DNA of 64,000 bases from Bacteroidota bacterium (lineage in GTDB: Bacteria; Bacteroidota; Bacteroidia; Chitinophagales; Chitinophagaceae): contig JAFEAF010000010.1 of NCBI GenBank assembly GCA_018266555.1, positions 1 through 64,000 on the forward strand, in the 5' to 3' direction. Positions 1 through 9,029 of this stretch are shown here, piece by piece. Numbering within the stretch: position 1 is the first letter of the stretch; each line of letters begins with the position of its first letter. A program made the position numbers and the translations under genes. The notes below the pieces were generated by a model. That model was not told where the DNA came from. It saw only the letters and a program-made list of their open reading frames with translations, and ran no database searches.

Positions 1-234
1 CCATCTATGACGGACGGGTTTTCGTGGCAAGCCATCGGAGAGCCTTGCGAAGCAAAACGACCGCGCTGGCTGCCATTTCTGTCCATCACTCAAATTTATG
101 ATATAAGAAGCTATACCCAAAGAAAGCCCCCCATTGATAATCACGGTTTTGGTGTTATACATTTTGTATTATAATTACATCAATACAACTTATCAAAATC
201 CATGTACAATCGTTTAAAAACATTTGCACACAGA
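1..234. other. Left-edge intergenic or partial region with GC-rich inverted repeat
   Basis: No recognisable gene. Positions 9-85 are much richer in G and C than the surrounding DNA. They contain nested inverted segments: GGAC at 12-15 with GTCC at 81-84, and TGGCAAGCC at 25-33 with GGCTGCCA at 68-75 (one bulged A). Both strands stay open to the window edge: a plus frame ends near 174, and a minus frame could start at ATG 162. Neither resembles a family I know. It may be a dispersed palindromic repeat, a structured RNA, or the tip of a neighbouring gene. Confidence 0.35.
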
Positions 235-1353
235 TCACAGCACCACCTTTTCCATTTTTCTCAGCCAGCTCTCATCAATCGTTGCGCCTATACCATTTGC
301 TTTCGGCATTTTTATCACCCCGTTTTTTTCATAAATAATACCACCGCTTACCGGGTCGTCCCTAAACATGAGAGCTGTATCAAAATCAAAATGACGGATC
401 AATGGACTACTTAAGGCAAAATGAGCAAAGGCAGTCATCCCTAATCTTGATTCCAGCATAGCGCCTACCTGCATTTCTATATCAGCAGCTTCGGCAAGCC
501 TTGCTATCTTTAATGCATTATAAATACCTCCTGATTTTCCCAGCTTGATATTAAAAAGATCACAGGCTTTTAACTCAATCAATCGTTCTGCATCATGATG
601 ATCGCCGCAGCTTTCATCCGACATGATCGGAATCGGGCTGTTCTTTTTTACTTTCGGCAGTTTCATGAATTTCCATCTTGCAATCGGCTCTTCACAATAT
701 TGGATATCAAACGCTGCAAGGGCATTTAATGTCTCAATAGCTTCTTTCACTTTCCAACCCTGGTTGGCATCAATACGAAGAGGAATTTCATTACCCACTG
801 CTTCACGAATCGCTTTTATTCTTTGTACATCCGTTTTTCCATCTCTTCCCAATTTTATTTTGATAGCCGGGTATCCTTCATGTTTTATTTTCACAGCATC
901 AGCAGCCATTTTTTCCGGATCGCCAATACTTACTGTGTAATCCGTAATAATGGTTTTATTATTTTCTCCGCCAATAAATTTATACAATGGCATGCCGGCA
1001 TGTTGCGCAGCTATATCATATAGCGCTATATCGAAAGCGCTTTTGATACTGGTATTGCCGTAAATGATTTTATCCATATCGGCAATACGGTTTTTAATGT
1101 CTAATGCATTTTTGTTTTTGAAAACTTTCGCAAAATATTGTCCTACTATAAAACAGGTATCAATACTTTCCCCGTTGATGGGAAGATAAGGGCTGCACTC
1201 TCCAAAACCTGTTATGCCCTGATCGGTTCTGATAACAACAACAATGTTTGCAGCGAAATCTTCACGACCCAATGAAGTAATAAAAGGTTCTTTCAGCGGG
1301 ATGAGTAATTTGTATATCTCTATTTGTTGTATAATGATTTTTTCTTCAGGCAT
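235..1353 (-). CDS. Dipeptide epimerase (enolase superfamily, L-Ala-D/L-Glu epimerase-like)
   Basis: A 372-residue enolase-superfamily protein of the muconate-lactonizing/dipeptide-epimerase group. It should invert the alpha carbon of the second residue of a dipeptide in the cytoplasm, using Mg2+. Visible landmarks are the KIK base motif (AIKIKLG), metal ligands in LRIDANQGW, YCEEPI and IMSDES, the second lysine in FNIKLGKSGG, and a C-terminal DFD in HFDFDT. In characterised Ala-Glu epimerases a DxD at this point holds the dipeptide amino group, which favours a dipeptide substrate over mandelate or muconate. It starts 18 bp after the barrel-protein gene and lies in the same direction as the DPP7-like peptidase, so it may process dipeptides released by that enzyme. 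The exact substrate is not readable. Confidence 0.85.
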   Translation of the reverse strand: MPEEKIIIQQIEIYKLLIPLKEPFITSLGREDFAANIVVVIRTDQGITGFGECSPYLPINGESIDTCFIVGQYFAKVFKNKNALDIKNRIADMDKIIYGNTSIKSAFDIALYDIAAQHAGMPLYKFIGGENNKTIITDYTVSIGDPEKMAADAVKIKHEGYPAIKIKLGRDGKTDVQRIKAIREAVGNEIPLRIDANQGWKVKEAIETLNALAAFDIQYCEEPIARWKFMKLPKVKKNSPIPIMSDESCGDHHDAERLIELKACDLFNIKLGKSGGIYNALKIARLAEAADIEMQVGAMLESRLGMTAFAHFALSSPLIRHFDFDTALMFRDDPVSGGIIYEKNGVIKMPKANGIGATIDESWLRKMEKVVL

Positions 1354-1371
1354 ATAAAATTTTTGAAGCTG

Positions 1372-2043
1372 TTAATAAAAAAATATTCTTATTCCGGCAT
1401 TTACGGATGCCATAAGAGGCGCATTATTATTAATAAATAAATAGGGGCTTGGATAATCAGTTGTGGGAATTTCTACTCTTACATCATTATAGAAATATAT
1501 TTCTGACCCTAAATTTATTTCCCATCCCAGGCTCAGGTCGAAAGTCAACCGCTTGAAGTTTGCTTTCCCTTTATTTACCGGGATTGAATAATTAGCCGTA
1601 TCAATAGTTGTAGAGAAAGAATTTTCTATTCGGCCGAGCAGCAAACCAAAACCTGCGTATCCATACAGGTTCCATCCGTCTTCATTGTCAAAAGCACCTT
1701 TAATATAATGTTTCCACCCGGTGGATATTTGTTTGTAATTCATAGATGCATTATTGACAAAAGGAATTTGCTGCGGCGAAGTAGTTGACGTTTTAGCCAC
1801 AGCGCTGAGGTTGTTATGAAATTTCCCTTTGGTATAATAGGAGAACCAGGCATATACGCCATCTTTTTTCGAAAAATTGAATTGCGCCTGCATCGTATTC
1901 CCTACTGCCGAGTATCGCTGCCCTTTTTTGAAACTGTGCTGGAGATCAAAATCTGTGGCTATACTGAAACGAGCCTGCTGTGCAAGACAGTTGGATATGA
2001 TAGCTGTCATCATTGCCAGCGATATGAAAATATTTTTTTTCAA
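1372..2043 (-). CDS. Outer-membrane beta-barrel-like protein, secreted
   Basis: A protein of about 223 residues with an N-terminal signal peptide and a body of alternating aromatic and polar segments ending in Phe-Tyr, typical of Bacteroidota outer-membrane barrels. An in-frame frame reaches upstream to 2091, but that extension runs into the terminator hairpin at 2093-2119. A TTG at 2043 gives a clean signal peptide (KKNIFISLAMMTA..., cleavage after CLAQ), so TTG 2043 is preferred. It lies between the DPP7-like peptidase and the dipeptide epimerase on one strand. A role in peptide uptake is conceivable but inferred only from position. Confidence 0.65.
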   Translation of the reverse strand: MKKNIFISLAMMTAIISNCLAQQARFSIATDFDLQHSFKKGQRYSAVGNTMQAQFNFSKKDGVYAWFSYYTKGKFHNNLSAVAKTSTTSPQQIPFVNNASMNYKQISTGWKHYIKGAFDNEDGWNLYGYAGFGLLLGRIENSFSTTIDTANYSIPVNKGKANFKRLTFDLSLGWEINLGSEIYFYNDVRVEIPTTDYPSPYLFINNNAPLMASVNAGIRIFFY

Positions 2044-2092
2044 AGCGATAAATCCTATGCAATGATAAGCAAATAATTTTTCTGTAAACAAA

Positions 2093-2119
2093 AAGCCATC
2101 CGCAGAATGCAGATGGCTT
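2093..2119 (-). terminator. Intrinsic terminator after the S46 peptidase gene
   Basis: Inverted arms at 2093-2103 and 2109-2119 (AAGCCATC with GATGGCTT, extended with one mismatch) enclose a 5-base loop. On the minus strand the stem is followed by TTTTTG. It sits 20 bp past the peptidase stop codon and separates that gene from the barrel-protein gene. Confidence 0.75.
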
Positions 2120-2140
2120 AGCTATTCAACGGGTCAGTGT

Positions 2141-4309
2141 TTATTTTGCGAGCTTTAATTCTTTAATGATATTGGTAGCACCACCTAATTTATCAATACA
2201 CCAAAGCACATAGCGGATGTCAACGCATATAGTCCGGTTCAAATCTTTATCAAATGCAATCTTGTGGCTCAGTGCTTCATAATTGCCGTCAAATGCCAAA
2301 CCGATCAGTTCCCCATTTCCATTGATCACAGGAGAACCTGAATTACCGCCGGTAATATCATTGGTGGTGATGAAATCAATGACAAGGTCGTTCCGCTGTT
2401 TATCAATGTACGGGCCAAAATCTCTTTTTTTGAAAAGCTCAATTTGTTTTTCAGGAAGATCAAATTCATAATCTCCCGGTATATATTTTTCCAAAACACC
2501 CCTGGATGTGGTGACATAGTCATAATGCACTGCATCCCTCGGATTATAACTTTTTACATTGCCGTAGGAAACTCTCATTGTAAACGTGGCATCCGGATAC
2601 ATTTTTTTAGCCTTGGCCGGATCCATTTCCATGATTCCTTTCAAATACAACCTTCCTAACTCTGCATTACCCGCATTGAATTGGCGAAAGTAGGGTGCAT
2701 ATTTGTCTAAATAATTAGTGTAAAAAGTATTTGCAAATTTGTATGCAGGATCATCCTGCAATTTATTGGCATCCGGGTTGGCTGCAAATGCTTTCCAGCG
2801 GGCATCATCCAGGATCATGGTTTTACTGAATACATCAGCAGCAAATTTTTTATACGTGGATTCATCATCTAAGGCACCATACTGATTTTTTAAAGTAGAA
2901 TAAAATCCTATCGGTTGCTGGTCTTTAGGAATATCATTATAGTACATCATCGTAACCGTGCCGAGAATATTCTGATCGGAGGGTTTGTTTTCTTCTTTCA
3001 GAAATTCATCCCGCATTTCGCTGGCTGATTCAACTGCTTTTTTTACATCTCCGGCATTGGACCTGGTGCTTACTAACGCAATTTCCAGTTGTCTCAGTGA
3101 AGCAGCAAATGCAATCAATGGAGAACCCAGGATACCTTCATTCATATACATTCTATGCATGGAATAAGGCCTCCATGCCGCATAGATCTTTTCCCAATCA
3201 GGAAAAATATTTTCATATTCAGGTTTTCCTTTTGCCCAGGCTATAAATTTCTCTTCAAAATATTTCTTTTGATCATAAACATCATATTTGATAAGTTGTT
3301 TCGACTCGCCATCAAAAAATTTCCAGTAGTTGGCAATGCTAGAATAAGAGGGAGACAATTGCAGTTTTACAGCAGGGTCTTTTTTCATTTCAGCAAACAT
3401 GTATTTCAACCGCATATCACGCAGCTTCACCAATGTGGGGTTATCAATATCAATTTTTTGTTTGATGCCAAAAGATGTTTCATACCTGTTTGTTCCGCCG
3501 GGATAGCCATAGATCATGGCATAATCTCCATCTTTTAATGATTTCATGGAAACCGGTAAAAACCATTTGGGTTTCAAAGGAATATTTTTATCAGAATAAC
3601 GGGCGGGTTTTCCATCGGGACTCATGTACACCCGGAAAATAGAATAATCGCCGGTATGTCGTGGCCATTCCCAGTTATCAGTATCACCGCCGAACTTGCC
3701 TACGCTTTCCGGCGGAGCGCCAACCAACCTCACATCATTATAGCGTTGATATACAAATGCCAAAAACTGGTTGCCTTTAAATAATGCGCTGACTCTTGTT
3801 TCAATAAATTGCCCAGGATCACTCATTCGTTTATTAATAACTGCCAGCACTTCATTTTGCCGCTGCACTCTTTCTGTTCCTGAAAGCCCTTTCAAAGAAT
3901 CCATCACTTCATTGGTTACATCTTGTATGCGCAGCAGGAACTGTACGGATAAATTTCCACCGGGAATTTCTTCTCCTTTATTGCTTGCGTAAAATCCATC
4001 CTTGAGGTAATTATGTTCTAAGGTACTTGCCGAAGCAATCACATCGTATCCGCAATGGTGGTTGGTAAAGATTAAACCTTCCGAACTTACAATGGATCCG
4101 GTGCACCCACCACCGAAAATAATAATGGCATCTTTGATGGAAGCTTTATTGATACTATAGAGTTGTTCTTTGGTAAGTTTCAATCCTCTTTTTACCATTT
4201 GATCATACACCTGCTGGCCAAGAAGAAGCGGGAGCCACATTCCTTCGTCGGCAATGGATTTAAACACCATCAGGAAAACAAGGGCAATCGTCAGGAATAA
4301 TTTGCGCAT
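2141..4309 (-). CDS. S46 family dipeptidyl-peptidase, DPP7-like
   Basis: A 722-residue secreted serine peptidase of family S46, which removes dipeptides from the N terminus of oligopeptides in the periplasm. A signal peptide (MRKLFLTIALVFLMVF..., cut near SIADEG) comes first. The catalytic His lies in FTNHHCG near residue 85, and the nucleophile in GGNSGSPV at Ser657. Eighteen residues past that Ser is Gly in AFDGN. In the Porphyromonas enzymes this position is Gly in DPP7 (hydrophobic P1) and Arg in DPP11 (acidic P1), so DPP7-type specificity is expected. Length matches the family. It has its own promoter upstream and a terminator downstream. The dipeptide epimerase two genes on may share its products. 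Confidence 0.92.
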   Translation of the reverse strand: MRKLFLTIALVFLMVFKSIADEGMWLPLLLGQQVYDQMVKRGLKLTKEQLYSINKASIKDAIIIFGGGCTGSIVSSEGLIFTNHHCGYDVIASASTLEHNYLKDGFYASNKGEEIPGGNLSVQFLLRIQDVTNEVMDSLKGLSGTERVQRQNEVLAVINKRMSDPGQFIETRVSALFKGNQFLAFVYQRYNDVRLVGAPPESVGKFGGDTDNWEWPRHTGDYSIFRVYMSPDGKPARYSDKNIPLKPKWFLPVSMKSLKDGDYAMIYGYPGGTNRYETSFGIKQKIDIDNPTLVKLRDMRLKYMFAEMKKDPAVKLQLSPSYSSIANYWKFFDGESKQLIKYDVYDQKKYFEEKFIAWAKGKPEYENIFPDWEKIYAAWRPYSMHRMYMNEGILGSPLIAFAASLRQLEIALVSTRSNAGDVKKAVESASEMRDEFLKEENKPSDQNILGTVTMMYYNDIPKDQQPIGFYSTLKNQYGALDDESTYKKFAADVFSKTMILDDARWKAFAANPDANKLQDDPAYKFANTFYTNYLDKYAPYFRQFNAGNAELGRLYLKGIMEMDPAKAKKMYPDATFTMRVSYGNVKSYNPRDAVHYDYVTTSRGVLEKYIPGDYEFDLPEKQIELFKKRDFGPYIDKQRNDLVIDFITTNDITGGNSGSPVINGNGELIGLAFDGNYEALSHKIAFDKDLNRTICVDIRYVLWCIDKLGGATNIIKELKLAK

Positions 4310-4331
4310 ACGAAATATTTTTTAGTGCTGA

Positions 4332-4363
4332 CAAACCTACTACAAAATGTGAGGGCTGCCAAA
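4332..4363 (-). promoter_or_regulatory. Promoter of the S46 peptidase gene
   Basis: On the minus strand TTTG (4360-4363) is followed after 20 bases by TAGGTTTG (4332-4339), matching the Bacteroidota -33/-7 consensus TTTG and TAnnTTTG. The -7 element ends 22 bases before the ATG. Confidence 0.65.
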
Positions 4364-4446
4364 ATCAAAAGGGATCAGCGGCAGATAGCTGTTCAATAAA
4401 TGAAAACGTCTTTTTGGGTTGGTAAATGTATCAGGAACAGGGTAAA

Positions 4447-5451
4447 TTATTGGGAAGGCTCATTCAAAGCCTTCCATAAAAGATCTTTTAATTCATTCAG
4501 CCCTTTATGTGCTGCAGAAGAAATAAAAATATGAGGGATATTTTTAGGTAAATCCTTTTCTATTGCTTTCATCAGTTCTTCATCCAGCATATCGCTTTTG
4601 CTGATAGCAATCACAAATTGTTTATGCAACAGTTCGGGATTATATTTCTCCAGCTCATGTACCAGGATTTCAAATTCTTTTTTATGATCAGCGCTGTCGG
4701 CAGGAATCATAAAAAGTAAAACAGGGTTACGCTCAATATGACGGAGAAAGCGATGCCCCAAACCTTTTCCTTCTGCCGCACCTTCGATGATTCCCGGAAG
4801 ATCGGCAATACAAAAACTTTTTCCATCCCGGTATTCCACGATGCCAAGGTTAGGTGTAAGAGTTGTAAATGCATAATCGGCGATTTTTGGTTTAGCAGCA
4901 GTGATTACAGAGAGTAGAGTTGATTTCCCGGCATTAGGAAAACCAACCAATCCAACATCAGCCAGCACTTTTAGTTCTAAAATTTTCCATCCTTCTTCTC
5001 CCGGTTCGCCGGGTTGAGCATATTCCGGAGCCTGGTTGGTGGCGGATTTAAAATGAGAGTTTCCTAAACCTCCCCGCCCGCCGGGTATCCAAACAATTTC
5101 TTCACCGTCTTTTAAAATTTCTGCTTCTTTCTTCCCGCAATCTTCATCTCTTGCGATGGTACCCAGGGGCACTTCAATGATTACATCTTTTCCAAATCTT
5201 CCTGTTTTGTTATTGCTGCTGCCGCCTTCACCATTTTCTGCCAACACATTTTTGAAATAACGTAAATGAAGCAGTGTCCACAGATTGCTGTTGCCTTTTA
5301 AAATAATATGACCCCCTCTGCCGCCATCACCACCATCTGGGCCGGCAAAGGCATTGAACTTGGTTCGCATAAAATGCCTGCTGCCGGGACCACCATGCCC
5401 GCTTCTGCAAAAAATCCGGATTTGATCTACAAAATTGCTTTTTTCCACCAA
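4447..5451 (-). CDS. obg: GTPase Obg/CgtA, ribosome assembly
   Basis: An Obg-family GTPase of 334 residues, which acts in 50S assembly and stress control. The N-terminal glycine-rich Obg fold covers about residues 1-160 ([28 protein letters not shown]). The G domain follows: P-loop GFPNAGKST, switch G2 ending TTLTPN, G3 [10 protein letters not shown]4 in SKSD, and G5 SSAA. The C-terminal OCT domain of some Obg proteins is absent, as is usual outside Gram-positives. The annotated start is TTG at 5451, with GTG at 5448 equally possible; there is no nearby ATG. A TACTTTTG element at 5466-5473 lies just upstream, so the transcript may have almost no leader. Confidence 0.95.
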   Translation of the reverse strand: MVEKSNFVDQIRIFCRSGHGGPGSRHFMRTKFNAFAGPDGGDGGRGGHIILKGNSNLWTLLHLRYFKNVLAENGEGGSSNNKTGRFGKDVIIEVPLGTIARDEDCGKKEAEILKDGEEIVWIPGGRGGLGNSHFKSATNQAPEYAQPGEPGEEGWKILELKVLADVGLVGFPNAGKSTLLSVITAAKPKIADYAFTTLTPNLGIVEYRDGKSFCIADLPGIIEGAAEGKGLGHRFLRHIERNPVLLFMIPADSADHKKEFEILVHELEKYNPELLHKQFVIAISKSDMLDEELMKAIEKDLPKNIPHIFISSAAHKGLNELKDLLWKALNEPSQ

Positions 5452-5516
5452 TTAAAATTGCCCGGCAAAAGTAAGTGATTCAAAGCAAGCAATAGGATTG
5501 ATGAACGATCGGAGGT

Positions 5517-6221
5517 TTAAGCGGAAATCTCACTGATTACAGAGAAAAGATTTTCTCGGTAATTATCGCTTACCGGAATGATTTTATTTCCAATGGTAAC
5601 GGATTTTCGGGATACAGAATTGAGCATTCTTACGGGAATAATAAACGAACGATGTACCCGGACGAAATCCTTTTCATCAAAGATTGTTTCAAAATGTTTG
5701 AGATTATATAATACCAACATGGGAGTATTGTTATTTTTCAAATGGATTTTAGTATAATCTTTGTAGCCTTCAAGGTATAAGATATCCGAGTAGAAAATTT
5801 TAAAAAGTTTATGAGATGCATTTATGAAAAAATAATCTTTTGCCGCCATAGGTTTATTTTTTTTTCTTTCAATGAATTCATTTGCCCTGTTGCAGGCCTG
5901 CAAAAATTTTTCAAACGAAATCGGTTTCAATAAATAACTCAATGCATTTAATTCAAATCCCTTCAGCGCATATTCACTATAAGCTGTGGTATAAATCACT
6001 TCAGGTTTCCTTTTAAGTGATCTGTAAAAATCAATACCGGAAATATCAGGCATAAGGATATCTAAAAAAAGGAGATCGACCGAACCGGATTCAATAACGG
6101 GCAGGGCTTTCAATGGTTCTTCATACCTGGCGATGAGATTCATAAACGGGATCTTTTCCAGAAAATCTTCGAGAAGTTTCAGCGCTAATGGTTCATCATC
6201 AATCAGCAGGCAATTAATCAT
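5517..6221 (-). CDS. LytTR-family response regulator
   Basis: About 234 residues: an N-terminal receiver domain with acidic pocket (LLIDDE), phospho-acceptor Asp in LLFLDILMP, Thr/Tyr switch in YTTAYSEYA and Lys in LLKPISF, then a C-terminal LytTR DNA-binding domain (YLEGYKDYTKIHL ... VRVHRSFII). LytTR domains bind tandem direct repeats in promoters. ATG 6221 is preferred over TTG 6230 because the receiver fold starts at once. It overlaps the kinase stop by 8 bp, so the two are surely a pair. Its targets may include the divergent DUF4270 unit, which is inference. Confidence 0.9.
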   Translation of the reverse strand: MINCLLIDDEPLALKLLEDFLEKIPFMNLIARYEEPLKALPVIESGSVDLLFLDILMPDISGIDFYRSLKRKPEVIYTTAYSEYALKGFELNALSYLLKPISFEKFLQACNRANEFIERKKNKPMAAKDYFFINASHKLFKIFYSDILYLEGYKDYTKIHLKNNNTPMLVLYNLKHFETIFDEKDFVRVHRSFIIPVRMLNSVSRKSVTIGNKIIPVSDNYRENLFSVISEISA

Positions 6222-7401
6222 TAAGTTCAAGTTTTAAATTAACAAGGTACTGGTTTCCGTTTTTTTCTGTTTGTAATAAATACTTTCCAGGATACAACAA
6301 CTCTAATCTTCTTTCCGTATTTTTTATTCCCAATCCTTTGTTGGTAAAATTATCGGTTTCAGAAAACGGGTTTTCTACACGCAGCGTTAATGTTTTTTCA
6401 ACAATTCTTATTTGAATGTTAATCTTGCCCGGTCTGGCGTAGCTGACCCCATGCTTAAATGCGTTTTCGATAAAAGTGATCAGCAGGAATGGAGCAATAT
6501 GCAGGCCTTGTGGGTTCCCGTTTACCTCATATTGTATTTTAATTTTATCCGAAAGACGCATTCGTTGCAGTTCAATATAGTTGCTGATATAGGTAACCTC
6601 CTTTGCCAGATCCGCTTTTTCTTCAGGAGATTCATAAAGCATGTATCGCAGCATTTCAGAAAGTTTTAGAATGGCCACTTCTGTTTTTGGAGATTTTTCA
6701 TGTGCTAAGGAATATATACCATTCAACGTATTGAAAAGAAAATGCGGATTCATCTGGGATTTCAAAAGATTGATCTCTGCATTAAGGTTGGCGTTTTCCA
6801 AGGCTTTTATTTCCTGTTGATTTTTGATATTATTTGCACCTAAACGGATTAATGATCCTGAAAGTAAAAGAATGAATGCGAAGCTGAGAACTCTGTTTAC
6901 AATCGGAATGAATTGATGCTGGGGTATCCCCCAAATGGTATTACTGGAAAGAGGAAAAGGCATAAGCCTGAAAGGCTGGTTAACAGGGCTTATGCCTAAT
7001 GAATCAACTGTAAACATTTCAGAGTGAAATCTTGTTGAATTAAATGGATTTGATAAATCAGGAAAAGAATGATATAAAATAATATCCCAGGCAAGTATCA
7101 GAAGGATGATCAACACACCCTGCAGGAAGAACAAAAAATATTTCTTTTTTTCAAAATAACGGGGTAGCAGATGATAGTAATTAATGTAAAATAAACTGAC
7201 AAGAGCGGTTTTGCTTAGTATTTCACGGAAGAAGAAAATACGGCTTTCCATTTTAAATGGATAAAACAATAACGGAAGCAAAAAAATAAAACACCAGGCC
7301 ATGAAATGTATCAACACCAGAAGTGCCAGGTTAAATTTTCCTTTGGATTTTTCAAACCCAAATAGAAAGTAAAATAAATTATCGGCCCGGGGGTTGCTCA
7401 T
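6214..7401 (-). CDS. LytS-type sensor histidine kinase
   Basis: About 395 residues. Four hydrophobic segments lie in the first half (near residues 25-47, 60-85, 93-115 and 170-190), followed by a short coiled helix and the His_kinase domain (PF06580 type): phospho-acceptor in QMNPHFLFNTLNGI and N-box in FIENAFKHG, then GLGIKNTERRL. It has no recognised periplasmic ligand domain; the segment between TM3 and TM4 is about 60 residues. It partners the LytTR regulator that overlaps its 3' end. ATG 7401 is used rather than TTG 7407. The start overlaps the DUF4907 gene by 23 bp, which implies translational coupling. Confidence 0.9.
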   Translation of the reverse strand: MSNPRADNLFYFLFGFEKSKGKFNLALLVLIHFMAWCFIFLLPLLFYPFKMESRIFFFREILSKTALVSLFYINYYHLLPRYFEKKKYFLFFLQGVLIILLILAWDIILYHSFPDLSNPFNSTRFHSEMFTVDSLGISPVNQPFRLMPFPLSSNTIWGIPQHQFIPIVNRVLSFAFILLLSGSLIRLGANNIKNQQEIKALENANLNAEINLLKSQMNPHFLFNTLNGIYSLAHEKSPKTEVAILKLSEMLRYMLYESPEEKADLAKEVTYISNYIELQRMRLSDKIKIQYEVNGNPQGLHIAPFLLITFIENAFKHGVSYARPGKINIQIRIVEKTLTLRVENPFSETDNFTNKGLGIKNTERRLELLYPGKYLLQTEKNGNQYLVNLKLELND

Positions 7402-7747
7402 ATACAAGCGAATCTAACAAACCAATTTGCCGGATATCAATAGCAGTTAGAGTAGGCAATAGATTAAGATTTAATTTTTGTATAATCATAGATGCTGCTT
7501 TTTCAGCATATTCTTTTTTGCGGAACCCTTTTTCCGCAGCAATAACAGGAATAAAATCCTGGTGAATGAAAATTTTTTCATCTACCAGGATGTCATAGCC
7601 CCAACCGCTTTGTTGATCAAACGTTTTGTAAGAAAAGTGATGGGTTACGTTTGTTTTATTTTTGGTTTTTCTCAAAACAAATATTAAGGCTGATATAACT
7701 ACAGCCACTGCAAGGATAAACCCATTGCTTTTAATTATCGTTCGCAT
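7379..7747 (-). CDS. DUF4907 family protein
   Basis: 122 residues: a short N-terminal membrane anchor or uncleaved signal (FILAVAVVISALIFVL), then a soluble domain with GWGYDILVDEKIFIHQDFIP and a C-terminal helix, the pattern of DUF4907. Function unknown. It overlaps the kelch gene upstream by 17 bp and the kinase gene downstream by 23 bp. An unknown exported protein embedded between a kelch lipoprotein and a kinase suggests a sensory accessory part, but that is inference. Confidence 0.8.
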   Translation of the reverse strand: MRTIIKSNGFILAVAVVISALIFVLRKTKNKTNVTHHFSYKTFDQQSGWGYDILVDEKIFIHQDFIPVIAAEKGFRKKEYAEKAASMIIQKLNLNLLPTLTAIDIRQIGLLDSLVYEQPPGR

Positions 7748-8762
7748 TTACCGGATCATTAGGGTGCCATTCATAGCAATTATCGAATGAAAGAGAACCA
7801 CTGCGGCCCGTCATTACAAAACCCCTGTTGTTCAATGTAAAAGCTACGGCGCCTGTTCTTGCGGATCCTTCAAAGCCTGTTTTTTGTGTCCATAAATCTG
7901 TAACAGGGTTGTACTCCCAGGTTGTGCTGGTCAGGGAAGGATTCTCACCGGTAGTAATATAAGCAAGATTATTCATGACCAAAGCCACACCGTTATAACG
8001 GATTATCGAAGTATAAGTATCATCATAGCTGTCCGTGCTTACATTAGTAAGTTGTCTTTTTTCTGTCCAGGTATCTGCTACGGGGTCATACATCCACAAA
8101 TCATTTAATGCGGTTCCATTATTGTTACCTGAACATACATAGGCATTACCATTTATTACGAATGACATAGCTGCGGATCGTTTCGTACCACCGATACTTG
8201 CTTTTTGCACCCATTGCGAACCTGAAGGAGCTGTGGGATCAAATTGCCAAAGGTCTTTCAAATAATTACCATCAAAGCCACAGGAAACATATCCATTATT
8301 ATTTAATGAAAAGGCTACAGCATCATAACGGGCTGTTCCTTTAAAGTTATCTTTTTGAGTCCATGTATTAGAGGCTTGGTCATATTCCCAAAAATCATTC
8401 AAATTATTAGTACCGTCAAAGCCTGTACCAACATATCCTTTTGTTCCGATTGAAAAAGCTACAGCAGAAGTTCTGGCCACTCCCGGTAAATCTGCTTTTT
8501 GTGACCAATATTGTTTGACGATGCTATATTCCCAAAGGTCCTGAAACCGGGTCAGGTCTGTAGTGCCCGTAGAGATATAAGCATAATCACCAATGGTGAA
8601 ACATACGGCTTCACTTCTGGCATTTCCATCAAAATCAGAAGCCCGGGACCAATTACCAATCAAGTCTGAAGTTGAACTTGTGCTTTTGGTACATGACTGT
8701 GAAAGGAAAACCGATGTTACGATTAAACTAAAACCCAACGCATACACGAATACTTTTCTCAT
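7731..8762 (-). CDS. Kelch-repeat lipoprotein
   Basis: 343 residues from ATG 8762; the in-frame extension to 8792 adds nothing signal-like. A lipoprotein signal ends in LSQSC (Cys near residue 24). The body holds six kelch blades of about 50 residues, each with the pattern R-x-A-V-A-F-x2-G-x-x-G-Y followed by D-L-W-x-Y and W-x-x-K (for example DLWEYSIVKQYWSQK and DFWEYDQASNTWTQK). It therefore probably forms a six-bladed beta-propeller on the cell surface or periplasmic face. The stop codon overlaps DUF4907. It heads the operon with the LytS/LytTR pair and is divergent from the DUF4270 gene. Confidence 0.88.
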   Translation of the reverse strand: MRKVFVYALGFSLIVTSVFLSQSCTKSTSSTSDLIGNWSRASDFDGNARSEAVCFTIGDYAYISTGTTDLTRFQDLWEYSIVKQYWSQKADLPGVARTSAVAFSIGTKGYVGTGFDGTNNLNDFWEYDQASNTWTQKDNFKGTARYDAVAFSLNNNGYVSCGFDGNYLKDLWQFDPTAPSGSQWVQKASIGGTKRSAAMSFVINGNAYVCSGNNNGTALNDLWMYDPVADTWTEKRQLTNVSTDSYDDTYTSIIRYNGVALVMNNLAYITTGENPSLTSTTWEYNPVTDLWTQKTGFEGSARTGAVAFTLNNRGFVMTGRSGSLSFDNCYEWHPNDPVNANDN

Positions 8763-9029
8763 AAATGATTTTTTATAAAAGTATTGTTGCACTGTGAAAA
8801 AGACTTCATAAAATAGATAGAGTGAAAGTTAGTATAGATGAACCGGCCTTTTAAATCTATGACGCCAATTATTGCAGTCCGATTTTCAAAAATGAATAGA
8901 GTGAACCGGCTCATCGGTACAAATAAAGGACTTGCAGATATTTTGAAGTCGTTTATCTACTATAACAGTTTTAGAAGGCTGCTTAAAAATATATTGCAAC
9001 GATTTTTTGTATTCTGCTAAAACAATCGA
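8763..9029. promoter_or_regulatory. Divergent intergenic region with direct repeat
   Basis: This region separates the kelch operon (minus) from the DUF4270 operon (plus). A direct repeat of the form ATAGA(G)TGAACCGGC occurs at 8834-8847 and 8896-8910; the shared TGAACCGGC cores are 63 bp apart, close to six helical turns. A second copy of ATAGAGTGAA is at 8817-8826. These may be regulator sites shared by the two units. No clear TAnnTTTG promoter was found. Confidence 0.4.

Noticed and set aside
202-414. Plus-strand frame antisense to the epimerase gene
   Set aside because: Lies over the 3' end of a clear enolase-superfamily gene and has no domain.
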